Positions 6,960 to 14,686 are shown, counted from the stretch's first letter. The stretch is DNA of 20,547 nt from an uncultured Acetatifactor sp. (GCA_934436245.1 CAKSAM010000040.1:1-20547), one strand, 5' to 3'. Notes: generated by a model not told the origin, from the sequence alone. Numbers and translations: made by a program.

Positions 6960-7214
6960 ATGCAGGAAAAGACAATGGTAGCAGACACTCTGGCCGGGAT
7001 CAACGGAGAACTGACCCGCTATGCGGGAATGATCGCACAGTCGGAGAACAAGGAGTTAAAACAGACACTGAAGCAGTTCCGGACAGCTTGTGAGCAGTCT
7101 CAGGAGGAACTGTACCAGATTGCCAGAGAGAAATCCTATTATGTGCCGGCGGAGAAAGCCACTGCAGAGGAAGTGGCGCATGTGAGAAGCCTGTTCACAC
7201 AGGGAACTCTGTAA
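6960..7214 (+). CDS. CotF-family spore coat protein
   Basis: The 84-residue protein matches the Coat F domain pattern as I know it: KTMVADTLAGINGELTRYAGMIAQSENKELKQTLKQFRTACEQSQEELYQIAREKSYYVPAEKA. It would be two long helices followed by a Y-Y-x-P-A segment near 57-63. It is probably a structural or adsorbed coat component made in the mother cell, although CotF-like proteins of this size also occur with uncertain roles. GGAGG is directly upstream of the ATG (6949-6953, 6-base spacing). It is the second gene of a pair and is followed by a terminator at 7243. Length is normal for short CotF-domain proteins. Confidence 0.85.
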   Translation: MQEKTMVADTLAGINGELTRYAGMIAQSENKELKQTLKQFRTACEQSQEELYQIAREKSYYVPAEKATAEEVAHVRSLFTQGTL

Positions 7215-7242
7215 AGTCAAATGCAGTAAATGAAATTCATAG

Positions 7243-7290
7243 AATAAGCCTTTCAGAAAATTTAGATATGGAAGGCTTATTTTAGTGTTT
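7243..7290 (+). terminator. Intrinsic terminator after the CotF-type gene
   Basis: AATAAGCCTT (7243-7252) pairs fully with AAGGCTTATT (7272-7281) around a 19-base loop, followed by TTAGTGTTTT. It lies 28 bases after the stop codon. Confidence 0.75.
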
Positions 7291-7355
7291 TGATAACATA
7301 GGACATCCAGCCATCTGCATATAGTGAAACGAAGGAGCCGCAGGCGGTTTGGAAT

Positions 7356-8027
7356 ATGCTTAATTATATCTGGGCAGGAATGATCCTGTTGGGCGTGATC
7401 TACGGTGTCTGTACCGGGCAGATGGGCGCATTGACAGGAGGTGCACTGGATAGTGCAAGAGAAGCTGTCAGCCTCTGCGTCACCATGGCAGGTGTCATGG
7501 CGTTGTGGATGGGACTGATGGAGATCGCACAGGAGTCAGGAATGATCACGAAGATGACAAAGGGGATCCGGCCATTTCTGAAATTCATGTTCCCCAGACT
7601 CCCGGAGGATCATCCAGCGGGGGAATACATAGCCACGAATCTCATTGCCAATGTCCTGGGGCTGGGCTGGGCCTGTACCCCGGCTGGGCTGAAAGCCATG
7701 GAACAGCTGGCGGAACTGGAAAAGCAGCGAGCAGAGGAAAAAATGGCACAGCCTGCGGATAGACAGTTACGACTCAGAGCAGGACAGAGGTCGGAGAAGG
7801 AATTTGAAAAACGGCGGTGTGGCTCAGGCATCACGGCAGCCAGTAACGAAATGTGCACTTTCCTGATCCTGAATGTTTCGTCCTTACAGCTGATCCCAGT
7901 CAATATGATCGCCTATCGCAGCCAGTACGGCAGCGCCAATCCGGCGGTGATCATTGCCCCGGCGCTGGTGGCCACGCTGTTCAGTACGATCATTTCCATC
8001 ATTTACTGTAAATGGAAGGACAGGTGA
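7356..8027 (+). CDS. spmA: Spore maturation protein A (nucleoside recognition/Gate domain)
   Basis: SpmA and SpmB are membrane proteins needed in Bacillus for full dehydration of the spore core; the transported substrate is unknown. The 223 residues include membrane segments near 5-20, 35-55, 85-105 and 175-218, and the family stretches IATNLIANVLGLGWACTPAG (about 92-111) and SNEMCTFLILNVSSLQLIPV (about 163-182). Between them is a charged insert (about 115-155, KQRAEEKMAQPADRQLRLRA and RSEKEFEKRR) that makes the protein about 27 residues longer than the Bacillus one. AGGCGG (7342-7347) is the nearest ribosome binding site. CATATAGT at 7318-7325 is a possible but weak mother-cell -10. The stop overlaps the spmB ribosome binding site. 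Confidence 0.93.
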   Translation: MLNYIWAGMILLGVIYGVCTGQMGALTGGALDSAREAVSLCVTMAGVMALWMGLMEIAQESGMITKMTKGIRPFLKFMFPRLPEDHPAGEYIATNLIANVLGLGWACTPAGLKAMEQLAELEKQRAEEKMAQPADRQLRLRAGQRSEKEFEKRRCGSGITAASNEMCTFLILNVSSLQLIPVNMIAYRSQYGSANPAVIIAPALVATLFSTIISIIYCKWKDR

Positions 8028-8032
8028 GGATC

Positions 8033-8560
8033 ATGATGAACGCATTGACACACGTGTCAGATATTATGATCCCTATGATCATCTTTTGGATCGTAGGCTA
8101 TGGAATGGTCTCAGGGGTGAAAGTGTATGAGACCTTTTTGAGAGGAGCCAAAGAAGGTCTGCGTATTGTCGTAGAAATTCTTCCGACACTGGTTGGATTG
8201 ATGATGGCAGTAGGAATCCTCAGAACGTCGGGATTTTTCGAACTGCTTGGGTGCTTGATCGGACCTGCAACGCAGGCGGTGGGACTTCCGGCACAGCTGA
8301 TACCGCTGTTGATCGTAAAAATGTTTTCTTCCTCTGCGGCCACCGGACTGGTGCTGGATATTTTCAAGACCTGTGGGACGGATTCTTATGCCGGGATGCT
8401 GACTTCGATCCTCATGAGCTGTACCGAGACTATTTTTTATACCATGAGCGTGTATTTTCTGGCGGCAAAAGTAACGAAAACCCGCTACACGCTGCCGGGA
8501 GCATTACTGGCAACGTTAGCGGGAACAGTGGCAAGTATTTTCCTTGCGGGGAAAATGTGA
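8033..8560 (+). CDS. spmB: Spore maturation protein B
   Basis: This is the partner of SpmA in the spore membrane. From the chosen ATG it has 175 residues, close to the Bacillus length of about 178. Family features include YGMVSGVKVYETFLRGAKEGL near 22-42, GILRTSGFFELL near 61-72, and KMFSSSAATGLV, with four or five hydrophobic segments. The frame is open from 8012, inside spmA, but AGGTGAGG at 8022-8029 points to the ATG at 8033 or 8036; the choice between these two is uncertain. Its stop codon TGA forms the edge of the palindromic repeat at 8559-8636, so the gene runs directly into that element. Confidence 0.93.
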   Translation: MMNALTHVSDIMIPMIIFWIVGYGMVSGVKVYETFLRGAKEGLRIVVEILPTLVGLMMAVGILRTSGFFELLGCLIGPATQAVGLPAQLIPLLIVKMFSSSAATGLVLDIFKTCGTDSYAGMLTSILMSCTETIFYTMSVYFLAAKVTKTRYTLPGALLATLAGTVASIFLAGKM

Positions 8561-8636
8561 TGATAATCCCACGATATGCGAAAATTGGGTAGAATTGTGA
8601 GAGTGCGCAGCACGGAACAATTCGTGGGCATCATAT
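8559..8636. repeat. Intergenic palindromic repeat, short copy, between convergent genes
   Basis: The ends pair as GATGAT with ATCAT, CCCACGA (8568-8574) with TCGTGGG (8622-8628), GAATTGT (8592-8598) with ACAATTC (8617-8623), and GTGC (8603-8606) with GCAC (8610-8613). The copy fills almost exactly the gap between the spmB stop and the AEC-transporter stop (8639-8641). There is no T-run. It matches the long copy at 6569-6695 at both ends. Confidence 0.75.
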
Positions 8637-8638
8637 CA

Positions 8639-9586
8639 TCAAATCAACTGCAGACTTCGTAAAATAAACAGGAATACGGTCAGGGTGATGGAACTTAAAA
8701 ACGTGGTGGCCACGACAACACTGGAAGTCAATGTTCCTTCATGGTTCATGTTTTTTGCCATGATATAGCAGCTTACGGTGGTGGGAGAGCCCAGCATAAT
8801 GAGGATCGCTACCAGCTTTTCTCCGGTGAAACCGAAGTGCACAGCCAATGGCAGGAACAGTGTGGGCCATACCACCAGTTTTAACACGGTTGCCACTCCG
8901 GTAGGGGCCAGCAGCTTTAGTGCTTTCCGGCCTTCAAAACCGGCACCCAGACCGATCAACGCCAGAGGTGTGGCCAGGACAGCAATATTGTTGATGGTCT
9001 TGGAAATGATCACGGGATAACCGATCCGGCAGGCACTGGACAACATGCCCAGAGCAATACTGATAATGATGGGGTTTGTGATAATTCCTTTTAATGATTT
9101 CAAAAGAGAGGCTTTATCAAAGCCTTTTGCTTCCGGTCCTGTAAAGGACAGGATCAGCACAGCAGCGATATTGTACAGCGGAACGGTACCTACGATCATC
9201 AGAGGAGCCATGCCGGAATTGCCGTAGATATTCTGGATAAAGGCAACGCCCAATACAGCGGCACTGCTGCGGTAGCTGGCCTGGACAAGCTCTCCCAGAC
9301 GGGATTTGTTCTTATAAAAAATACCTGCGACCCCCCAGGTGATGACAATGCAGAACAAAGTCACGAAAAAGCAGAACAGAACATAACCGGTGTCCCAGAC
9401 GCTGTAGAAGTCTGCAGAGGAAATATCCTTAAACAGCAGAACCGGTAAAGTCACTTTATAGTTAAAAGAGTTCAGCGTTTTAATAAAGGATTCATTGGTC
9501 AGATGCAATTGCTGTAAAATATAACCGATCACCATGACCAGGAAAACAGGGATCGTTGCGTTAAGACTGAATGCGAGTTGTTCCAT
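8639..9586 (-). CDS. AEC (auxin efflux carrier) family transporter
   Basis: This is a membrane permease of the AEC/BASS-like superfamily. Bacterial members export or take up organic acids such as malate, but the substrate cannot be read here. The 315 residues form about ten membrane segments in two inverted halves. Typical features are the N-terminal IPVFLVMVIGYIL, NSFNYKVTLPVLLFKDIS, a middle hydrophilic loop (GPEAKGFDKASLLKSLKGI), NPIIISIALGML and LGSPTTVSCYIMAKNM. An in-frame TTG at 9640 would lie within the promoter -10, so the ATG at 9586 is chosen. A weak AAAGG is 13 bases upstream. It stands alone, convergent with spmB, behind its own promoter. Confidence 0.88.
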   Translation of the reverse strand: MEQLAFSLNATIPVFLVMVIGYILQQLHLTNESFIKTLNSFNYKVTLPVLLFKDISSADFYSVWDTGYVLFCFFVTLFCIVITWGVAGIFYKNKSRLGELVQASYRSSAAVLGVAFIQNIYGNSGMAPLMIVGTVPLYNIAAVLILSFTGPEAKGFDKASLLKSLKGIITNPIIISIALGMLSSACRIGYPVIISKTINNIAVLATPLALIGLGAGFEGRKALKLLAPTGVATVLKLVVWPTLFLPLAVHFGFTGEKLVAILIMLGSPTTVSCYIMAKNMNHEGTLTSSVVVATTFLSSITLTVFLFILRSLQLI

Positions 9587-9620
9587 GAAAATCGTTTGCC
9601 TTTCTGTTATGGGAAGCTGA

Positions 9621-9662
9621 AAGCCCTTCTCCTTTTGCAAGTATAGAAAAGGAGAAGGGCTT
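9621..9662. promoter_or_regulatory. Perfect 16-bp dyad spanning the AEC promoter, candidate operator
   Basis: AAGCCCTTCTCCTTTT (9621-9636) and AAAAGGAGAAGGGCTT (9647-9662) are exact inverted copies separated by 10 bases that hold the -10. One arm fills the -35/-10 spacer and the other covers the transcription start. The RNA would begin inside the second arm, so this is more likely a DNA site than an RNA hairpin of this transcript. Readthrough RNA from 9688-11769 could fold it as a hairpin. Confidence 0.55.
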
Positions 9663-9668
9663 TGTCAA
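9640..9668 (-). promoter_or_regulatory. Promoter of the AEC transporter
   Basis: On the minus strand a perfect TTGACA (9663-9668) is followed after 17 bp by TATACT (9640-9645, 5 of 6). The predicted start is near 9633, about 47 bases before the ATG at 9586. It lies just after the stop of the upstream LxxG gene. Confidence 0.85.
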
Positions 9669-9687
9669 GTTGCGGTCTTGTGTTGTT

Positions 9688-11769
9688 TTATTTTACAGCG
9701 TTGATCTTGTAAATGAATTTTACGCTGCTGTCCATACCGTCGGTGGAACCGGTGAAGGAATTGTAATTTTCAGATACGGAAGAGGTAGCTTTCATGCGAT
9801 CGATGACTTCCTGCAGTTCATCGGTATCCATGTCAGTCAGTTTGCTGATAGCCTCGTCATTATATTCGATCATGCCGTCCTTTAATTCCTTGGAACCCTC
9901 TTTCAGCTGGCTGATACCGTCAATCAGCTTGTCGCTGCCATCGGAGAGATCGTTGACACCGTTAGCCAGAGTGCCGGTGCCGTTAGCCAGATCTTTGGCA
10001 CCGTTTACTAAGGTATCAGCACCGTCATACAGTTCTTTGCTTCCGGATACCAGTTTGTCAGCACCTTCTACAACCTGTTTGGATCCGGCCACCAGCTTGG
10101 CAGCGCCGGCATTGGCGGAAGCAACGCCGGCGGTGTAGGCTAACAGACCTTGATAAAAGGTATTGTAGCTGTCCAGAGAGGTCTTCAGGGAATCAATCTG
10201 GTTCCTGGATGCCTGTGATTTCTGCATGGTGTCGGAAATTGCTGCATTAATTTTTGCCAGTTGTTCTGCAGGAGTAGGTTGCGCATCATATACAACAGGA
10301 GTATCAGCTGTGGGAACAGTTTCTTCTGCAATTATGTTGGTGGCTTCCTCTGCGGCGGCATCGCTGTCAGATACGGAAGCAGTACTAGCAGCAGTACTGT
10401 CGGAGGTAACTGCCGGAATGCTGTCAGGTGTAACTGTGGCAGACTGGGCTGCTGCAGAGGAACCGGAGTTCCCGGCAGCAGCAACAAGTGCATTATATTG
10501 CTCCAGGGTCATGTTAAGATTCTTAAGGACAATAGCGGTGGCTCCTTCCTGTGTAGAAAGATATGCCAGAGTCCGGGACAGCTTCGTAAGCTCAGTTACG
10601 TAATTATCCCTTGTCAGTGCCTGAATCTGTCCGCTCTTGATGGTATCGGAAAGCTGAGCATTGGCAGTAGCCAGCAGAGTGTCAAATACCTGTCCTGCAC
10701 CATTGTTCAGATTGTCATTATTGGCAGCAATCTGTGTCAGACCATTATTCAGATCAGTGGCACCGGCCTGCAATGATCTGGTACCGTCCCTCAGAGTACT
10801 TGCGCCGCTCTGTATAGCACCGATACCGCCTCTTAAGGTTACGGTACCGTCAGCTACTTTGTAAGCGCCGTCCCGCAGATCATTGGAGCCCTCGGACAGC
10901 TTTTTTACACCATCCTGCAGATCTCCGGATTTGTCATAAAGCTCTGTGACACCGTCGTAAAGATCGGAAGTACCGTCCAGAAGCTTGTTGGTAGCATCTT
11001 CCAGATCATTCATGGCCTCTGTCAGGTCATCCATATCATCCACATCGCTCAGATCCAGCCGGGAAAAAACGGAATTGGTGGCAATGCAGTAAGACTCGTT
11101 CATGGTAAAATCAGTGACATCTGCTTCGATTTCCAGGTAATCGTCAAAATTATCTTTCATATCCAGGTTTGCACCCAGTCCGGGGAAAACAATACCGGTG
11201 ACAACGCTGTGGCTGCCATCGTTGATGACTTTGCCGGAGGATACCCTGATGTTGCTGAAGTTGTCGTTATCCAGGATCATGCCGGTCATTACCGCAAAAG
11301 GAACGAAGATATTTTCTTCCTTTCCGGCAATCTCACGGGTCTCATATAATTCATTGGTGTAATCATAACGGATCACAACATGACCGCTCTGACCGTTCAG
11401 TGCGGCAGGAGAGATTTCTTTACCGTCCAGAGTGTAAGTGACTTTCAGAGAAACGGGAGCGCCCTTGTCGGGAGTACTCTGGGTGTAGGAATCCTTTTCA
11501 CCCTGATTCTTCAGCCAGTCACTGACGTAGATCTTTTGCTGGGTGCCGTCGGCATTTAAGATGACATATACGGTCTCATCAATGGAGGCAGCGGAAGTGT
11601 CTTCAGGCTTCCAGATATCATCTACGGCATCCTGAATCTGCTCCTTGATTTCAGTTTCTTTTTTCTCGGAAGTTTTTGCATATACAGAGACACCGGTGAC
11701 GCTTAAAGCAACCACACCGGCGAGACACAGGGCACCGGTTCTCCAGACTTGTTTTTTCACGTTTATCAT
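9688..11769 (-). CDS. Secreted LxxG heptad-repeat protein paired with an MMPL transporter
   Basis: The 693-residue protein has an N-terminal signal or anchor (10-31, ending SVTGVSVYA). A beta-rich N-terminal region runs to about 235. Then come two blocks of seven-residue repeats of the x-x-x-L-x-x-G type: about 263-343 (such as LYDGVTELYDK, LSEGSNDLRDG) and about 558-633 (such as LVSGSKELYDG, LANGVNDLSDG). They are separated by a helical part and a Ser/Thr/Ala/Asp-rich linker (432-500). Such repeats occur in YhgE/Pip and YdgH type envelope proteins, but the C-terminal membrane segments of YhgE are absent. The ATG at 11769 is 4 bases after the MMPL stop, with AAAGGACGG upstream. It is probably outside the membrane, working with the MMPL protein. 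The exact function is unknown. Confidence 0.85.
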   Translation of the reverse strand: MINVKKQVWRTGALCLAGVVALSVTGVSVYAKTSEKKETEIKEQIQDAVDDIWKPEDTSAASIDETVYVILNADGTQQKIYVSDWLKNQGEKDSYTQSTPDKGAPVSLKVTYTLDGKEISPAALNGQSGHVVIRYDYTNELYETREIAGKEENIFVPFAVMTGMILDNDNFSNIRVSSGKVINDGSHSVVTGIVFPGLGANLDMKDNFDDYLEIEADVTDFTMNESYCIATNSVFSRLDLSDVDDMDDLTEAMNDLEDATNKLLDGTSDLYDGVTELYDKSGDLQDGVKKLSEGSNDLRDGAYKVADGTVTLRGGIGAIQSGASTLRDGTRSLQAGATDLNNGLTQIAANNDNLNNGAGQVFDTLLATANAQLSDTIKSGQIQALTRDNYVTELTKLSRTLAYLSTQEGATAIVLKNLNMTLEQYNALVAAAGNSGSSAAAQSATVTPDSIPAVTSDSTAASTASVSDSDAAAEEATNIIAEETVPTADTPVVYDAQPTPAEQLAKINAAISDTMQKSQASRNQIDSLKTSLDSYNTFYQGLLAYTAGVASANAGAAKLVAGSKQVVEGADKLVSGSKELYDGADTLVNGAKDLANGTGTLANGVNDLSDGSDKLIDGISQLKEGSKELKDGMIEYNDEAISKLTDMDTDELQEVIDRMKATSSVSENYNSFTGSTDGMDSSVKFIYKINAVK

Positions 11770-11773
11770 AACT

Positions 11774-13894
11774 TTATACCGTCCTTTCTTTATAGGTCTG
11801 AGCAGCATCTGCTGCGGTGGATGCAGCTTTTTTGTTCCGGAAGCCAATGCTGGTAATGCAGATTACCTTGTCAAACAACATGAACATGGCCGGAAGGAAC
11901 AGAATAACAGCGAACATACTTACAATGGCGCCTCGTGCCATCAGGTCACAGAGGGAACTGATGATATCCACATCGGAATACAGGGCAACACCGAAGGTGG
12001 CGGAGAACAATCCCATGGCGCTGACAATAATGGAAGGAATGGATACCTTCAGGGCGTTGGTGACAGCATCCCGTTTGTTTTTGCCTTCATAACGCTCCTG
12101 TTTGTATCGGGTGGTCATCAAAATGGCGTAATCAACAGTAGCACCCAGTTGGATCGTGCTGATACAGATCGGGGCGATGAAAGGAAGTGACGTTCCTGTC
12201 AGGTGAGCCAACCCCAGGTTAATGAAGATGGACAGCTCGATAACGGCTACCAAGATCAACGGCAGTGTAATACTTTTCTCTACCAGAGCAATGATCACGA
12301 AGATCGCTACGATGGAAACTGCATTTACAACCTTGAAGTCCTGATCTGTGGTTTCAATCAGATCCTTGGTACAGGGGGCTTCGCCGATCAGCATACCCTT
12401 GGGATCGTATTTTTTTAAAATAGTATTCAGCTCATTGATCTGGGCATTTACCTCATCGGTAGCTGTCTTATATTCGGAGTTGACCAAAAGCAGCTCCCAG
12501 TCATCACTCTTAAGCACTTCTTTGACGGATTCCGGAAGCATTTCCTCCGGTACCAGAGGGCCGACTACGGATTCCAGTCCCAGAGCATATTTAATACCAT
12601 CGACTTTCTCCATCTCGTGGATCATGGCACGAACGTCAGTGTCAGATACATCGGTGCTTACCAGTACCATATGGGTGGCACCTACACCGAAATCTTCCTG
12701 CAGCCTGCTGTTGGCTACCACATATGCCATATCTTCGGGAAGGGTCTCACCGAGATCGTAATACACTTCCTTATTGGTTGCTTTATAAGACAGATAAGAA
12801 GGAAGTACCAGTACCAGGAACAGGATCAGGAATACCGGGAACACTTTGGTAATACCCGAAGCAACCTTTCCCATATCCGGCAGCAGGGATTTGTGGCTGG
12901 TCTTTTGCAGTACTTTATCCAGGATCAGGATCATGGAAGGCAGCGTTGTGACACAGCCGATGACACCTAAGATGACACCCTTGGCCATAACCACACCCAG
13001 ATCCAGACCTAAGGTATAGCTCATGAAACACAGAGCAATGAAGCCTGCTACAGTAGTGATGGAACTTCCGACTACGGAGGTCAGTGTTGTGTTAATTGCT
13101 ACAGCCATGGCTTCTTTATTGTCATCGTACATGGTCTTCTGCTCTTCGTAGCTGTGCCAGAGGAAAATGGAATAGTCCATGGTAACGGCCAGCTGTAATA
13201 CTGCGGATAATGCCTTGGTCAGGTAGGAAATCTCGCCGAGGAAGTAGTTCGTACCCATATTTAAAAGGATCGCCATACCGATACTCAGCAGGAAAACAAA
13301 CGGTGAGATCCAGTTGTCCATGAAGATCATCATGGCTACGCAGGCCAATGCTACGGCAATGCCTACATAGATCGGTTCCTCTTTTTCGCACAGATCCTTC
13401 AGGTCGGTGACCATGGCGGACATACCGGATACAAAACACTGCTTACCGGCAATGCTGCGGATTTCGGTGATCGCCTCCATGGTATCGTCGGAGGAGGTGG
13501 AGGTATCGAAGAAGATCGCTAACATGGTGCTGTCACCGGAATTGAAAGCGTCATATAGTTTGGAAGGAAGCATTTCCATGGGAACGGATACATCTGCGAA
13601 ATCGTCATACCACAGAACAGTGTCCACATGATCTACATGGGAAATATCCTCCCGGAGAGAGGAGACATCCTCGGGATCCATTCCTTCGATGATTACGAAG
13701 GAAAAGGCTCCTTTTCCAAATTCATCCATCAGAATATCCTGACCTACTACCGTGTCGATATCACCGGGCAGGTAAGTCAGCATATCGTAATTGATCCGAG
13801 TCATGATCATACCGATCAGGGAAGGGACCAGTAGTGCAGCTGCCAGTATCAGAATAGGAATACGGCATTTTACAACCCATTTTCCGAATTTCAT
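11774..13894 (-). CDS. MMPL/RND-family transporter (YdfJ-like)
   Basis: This is a proton-driven membrane transporter of the RND superfamily; members export lipids, lipopeptides or drugs. The 706 residues form two homologous halves. Each half has one leading membrane segment (about 11-31 and 351-369), a large external domain, and a cluster of five segments. Proton-relay type motifs recur at equivalent places: QLAVTMDYSIFLWHSYEEQ (Asp240-Tyr241) and QLGATVDYAILMTTRYKQE (Asp588-Tyr589). The ATG at 13894 has AAAGGAG (13904-13910) 9 bases away; an upstream in-frame start lies inside the leader inverted repeat region and is less likely. It is translationally coupled to the LxxG protein downstream. 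Confidence 0.92.
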   Translation of the reverse strand: MKFGKWVVKCRIPILILAAALLVPSLIGMIMTRINYDMLTYLPGDIDTVVGQDILMDEFGKGAFSFVIIEGMDPEDVSSLREDISHVDHVDTVLWYDDFADVSVPMEMLPSKLYDAFNSGDSTMLAIFFDTSTSSDDTMEAITEIRSIAGKQCFVSGMSAMVTDLKDLCEKEEPIYVGIAVALACVAMMIFMDNWISPFVFLLSIGMAILLNMGTNYFLGEISYLTKALSAVLQLAVTMDYSIFLWHSYEEQKTMYDDNKEAMAVAINTTLTSVVGSSITTVAGFIALCFMSYTLGLDLGVVMAKGVILGVIGCVTTLPSMILILDKVLQKTSHKSLLPDMGKVASGITKVFPVFLILFLVLVLPSYLSYKATNKEVYYDLGETLPEDMAYVVANSRLQEDFGVGATHMVLVSTDVSDTDVRAMIHEMEKVDGIKYALGLESVVGPLVPEEMLPESVKEVLKSDDWELLLVNSEYKTATDEVNAQINELNTILKKYDPKGMLIGEAPCTKDLIETTDQDFKVVNAVSIVAIFVIIALVEKSITLPLILVAVIELSIFINLGLAHLTGTSLPFIAPICISTIQLGATVDYAILMTTRYKQERYEGKNKRDAVTNALKVSIPSIIVSAMGLFSATFGVALYSDVDIISSLCDLMARGAIVSMFAVILFLPAMFMLFDKVICITSIGFRNKKAASTAADAAQTYKERTV

Positions 13895-13919
13895 AAAACA
13901 GGGCTCCTTTCTTTGTCGG

Positions 13920-13956
13920 CTATTCAGAGCCATTTTGCGAAAGGGGTTCTGAATAG
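13920..13956. promoter_or_regulatory. Inverted repeat in the leader of the MMPL operon, candidate operator
   Basis: CTATTCAGAGCC (13920-13931) pairs with GGTTCTGAATAG (13945-13956) over 12 bp, with one G-U pair if read as RNA. It lies between the candidate promoter (13970-13998) and the MMPL ribosome binding site. It could be a site for the TetR protein encoded upstream, or a leader hairpin. Confidence 0.45.
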
Positions 13957-13969
13957 TTTCTCAATTGGT

Positions 13970-13998
13970 ATTGTATGCAAGGAGCACAGCCTTGAAAA
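13970..13998 (-). promoter_or_regulatory. Candidate promoter of the MMPL-LxxG operon
   Basis: On the minus strand TTTTCA (13993-13998) and TACAAT (13970-13975, 5 of 6) are separated by 17 bp. It sits just after the tetR terminator, as expected for an independent operon promoter. The -35 is weak. Confidence 0.45.
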
Positions 13999-14003
13999 CA
14001 GAC

Positions 14004-14037
14004 AAAAAAGAGCAATGCACAAAAAATGTGCATTGCT
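14004..14037 (-). terminator. Intrinsic terminator of the tetR-type gene
   Basis: On the minus strand the perfect 11-bp stem AGCAATGCACA/TGTGCATTGCT (14011-14037) with a 5-base loop is followed by CTTTTTT. It lies 44 bases after the regulator's stop and separates it from the MMPL operon. Confidence 0.9.
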
Positions 14038-14081
14038 TCCAAATAGTCCAAAATATGTGCAAAAGTATAAAAATGCCCAAA

Positions 14082-14654
14082 TCAGCGGGCAACACGGGTC
14101 AGAGTAGTCTCAATATTTCCGTGGAAAATTTCACCGACACGACGAATCAGAACTTTGGGATCCTTTTTCATACCGGTATTCAGCCAGTCCAGAATCATGC
14201 CTACCAGTGCAAATTTATAGAAATCTACGACCATTTTCTGATCTGCCGGGAAAATCTTTTTGTGGATACTGTGTTCTACCTGCTCCGTAACTTTGGAAAC
14301 GTACAGACGCATAACCTCTCCGGCGATACTGTAGAGGTAACGTTCCACCCGCTCTCTGCTGACAGAATTGTAAATATGATAGACCAGCCGCTTGTTTTCC
14401 AATGCAAACTGGGCACCGGAGATAATGCCCTCTTCCCAGGAATCCATATCCATATGCTGTGCCAGAACACGTTCCACATCTGCATTCAGAATGTGTTCCA
14501 GAAGAGCGGTGATATCCTGAAAATGATAGTAAAAAGTGTTGCGGCTGATGCCGCAGTCATCTACGATATCCTTTATAGTGATTTTATCCAACGGGCGTTC
14601 ATTTAACAAGCGGATAAAAGATTCTTCAATAGCCTTACTTGTAAATTGTGTCAT
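14082..14654 (-). CDS. TetR/AcrR family transcriptional regulator
   Basis: This is a DNA-binding repressor-type protein with a ligand-binding C-terminal domain. The 190-residue protein has a TetR N-terminal helix-turn-helix: SKAIEESFIRLLNERPLDKITIKDI, then VDDCGISRNTFYYHFQDITALL (about 32-53). The C-terminal part is helical and of the kind seen in many Firmicute regulators. The ATG at 14654 is preceded by GGAGG (14658-14662) at close spacing; an upstream TTG is unlikely. Its position upstream of, and on the same strand as, the MMPL operon suggests it regulates that operon, probably through the inverted repeat at 13920-13956. This is inference; it could also regulate itself or the DUF885 gene. 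Confidence 0.9.
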   Translation of the reverse strand: MTQFTSKAIEESFIRLLNERPLDKITIKDIVDDCGISRNTFYYHFQDITALLEHILNADVERVLAQHMDMDSWEEGIISGAQFALENKRLVYHIYNSVSRERVERYLYSIAGEVMRLYVSKVTEQVEHSIHKKIFPADQKMVVDFYKFALVGMILDWLNTGMKKDPKVLIRRVGEIFHGNIETTLTRVAR

Positions 14655-14686
14655 GGGTTCCTCCAACCTGATGATCCGTACACTTT

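Noticed and set aside
10226..10776. Plus-strand ORFs opposite the LxxG gene, one with many cysteines and glycines
   Set aside because: They are shadows of the Ser/Thr/Ala-rich linker codons and heptad repeats on the minus strand.
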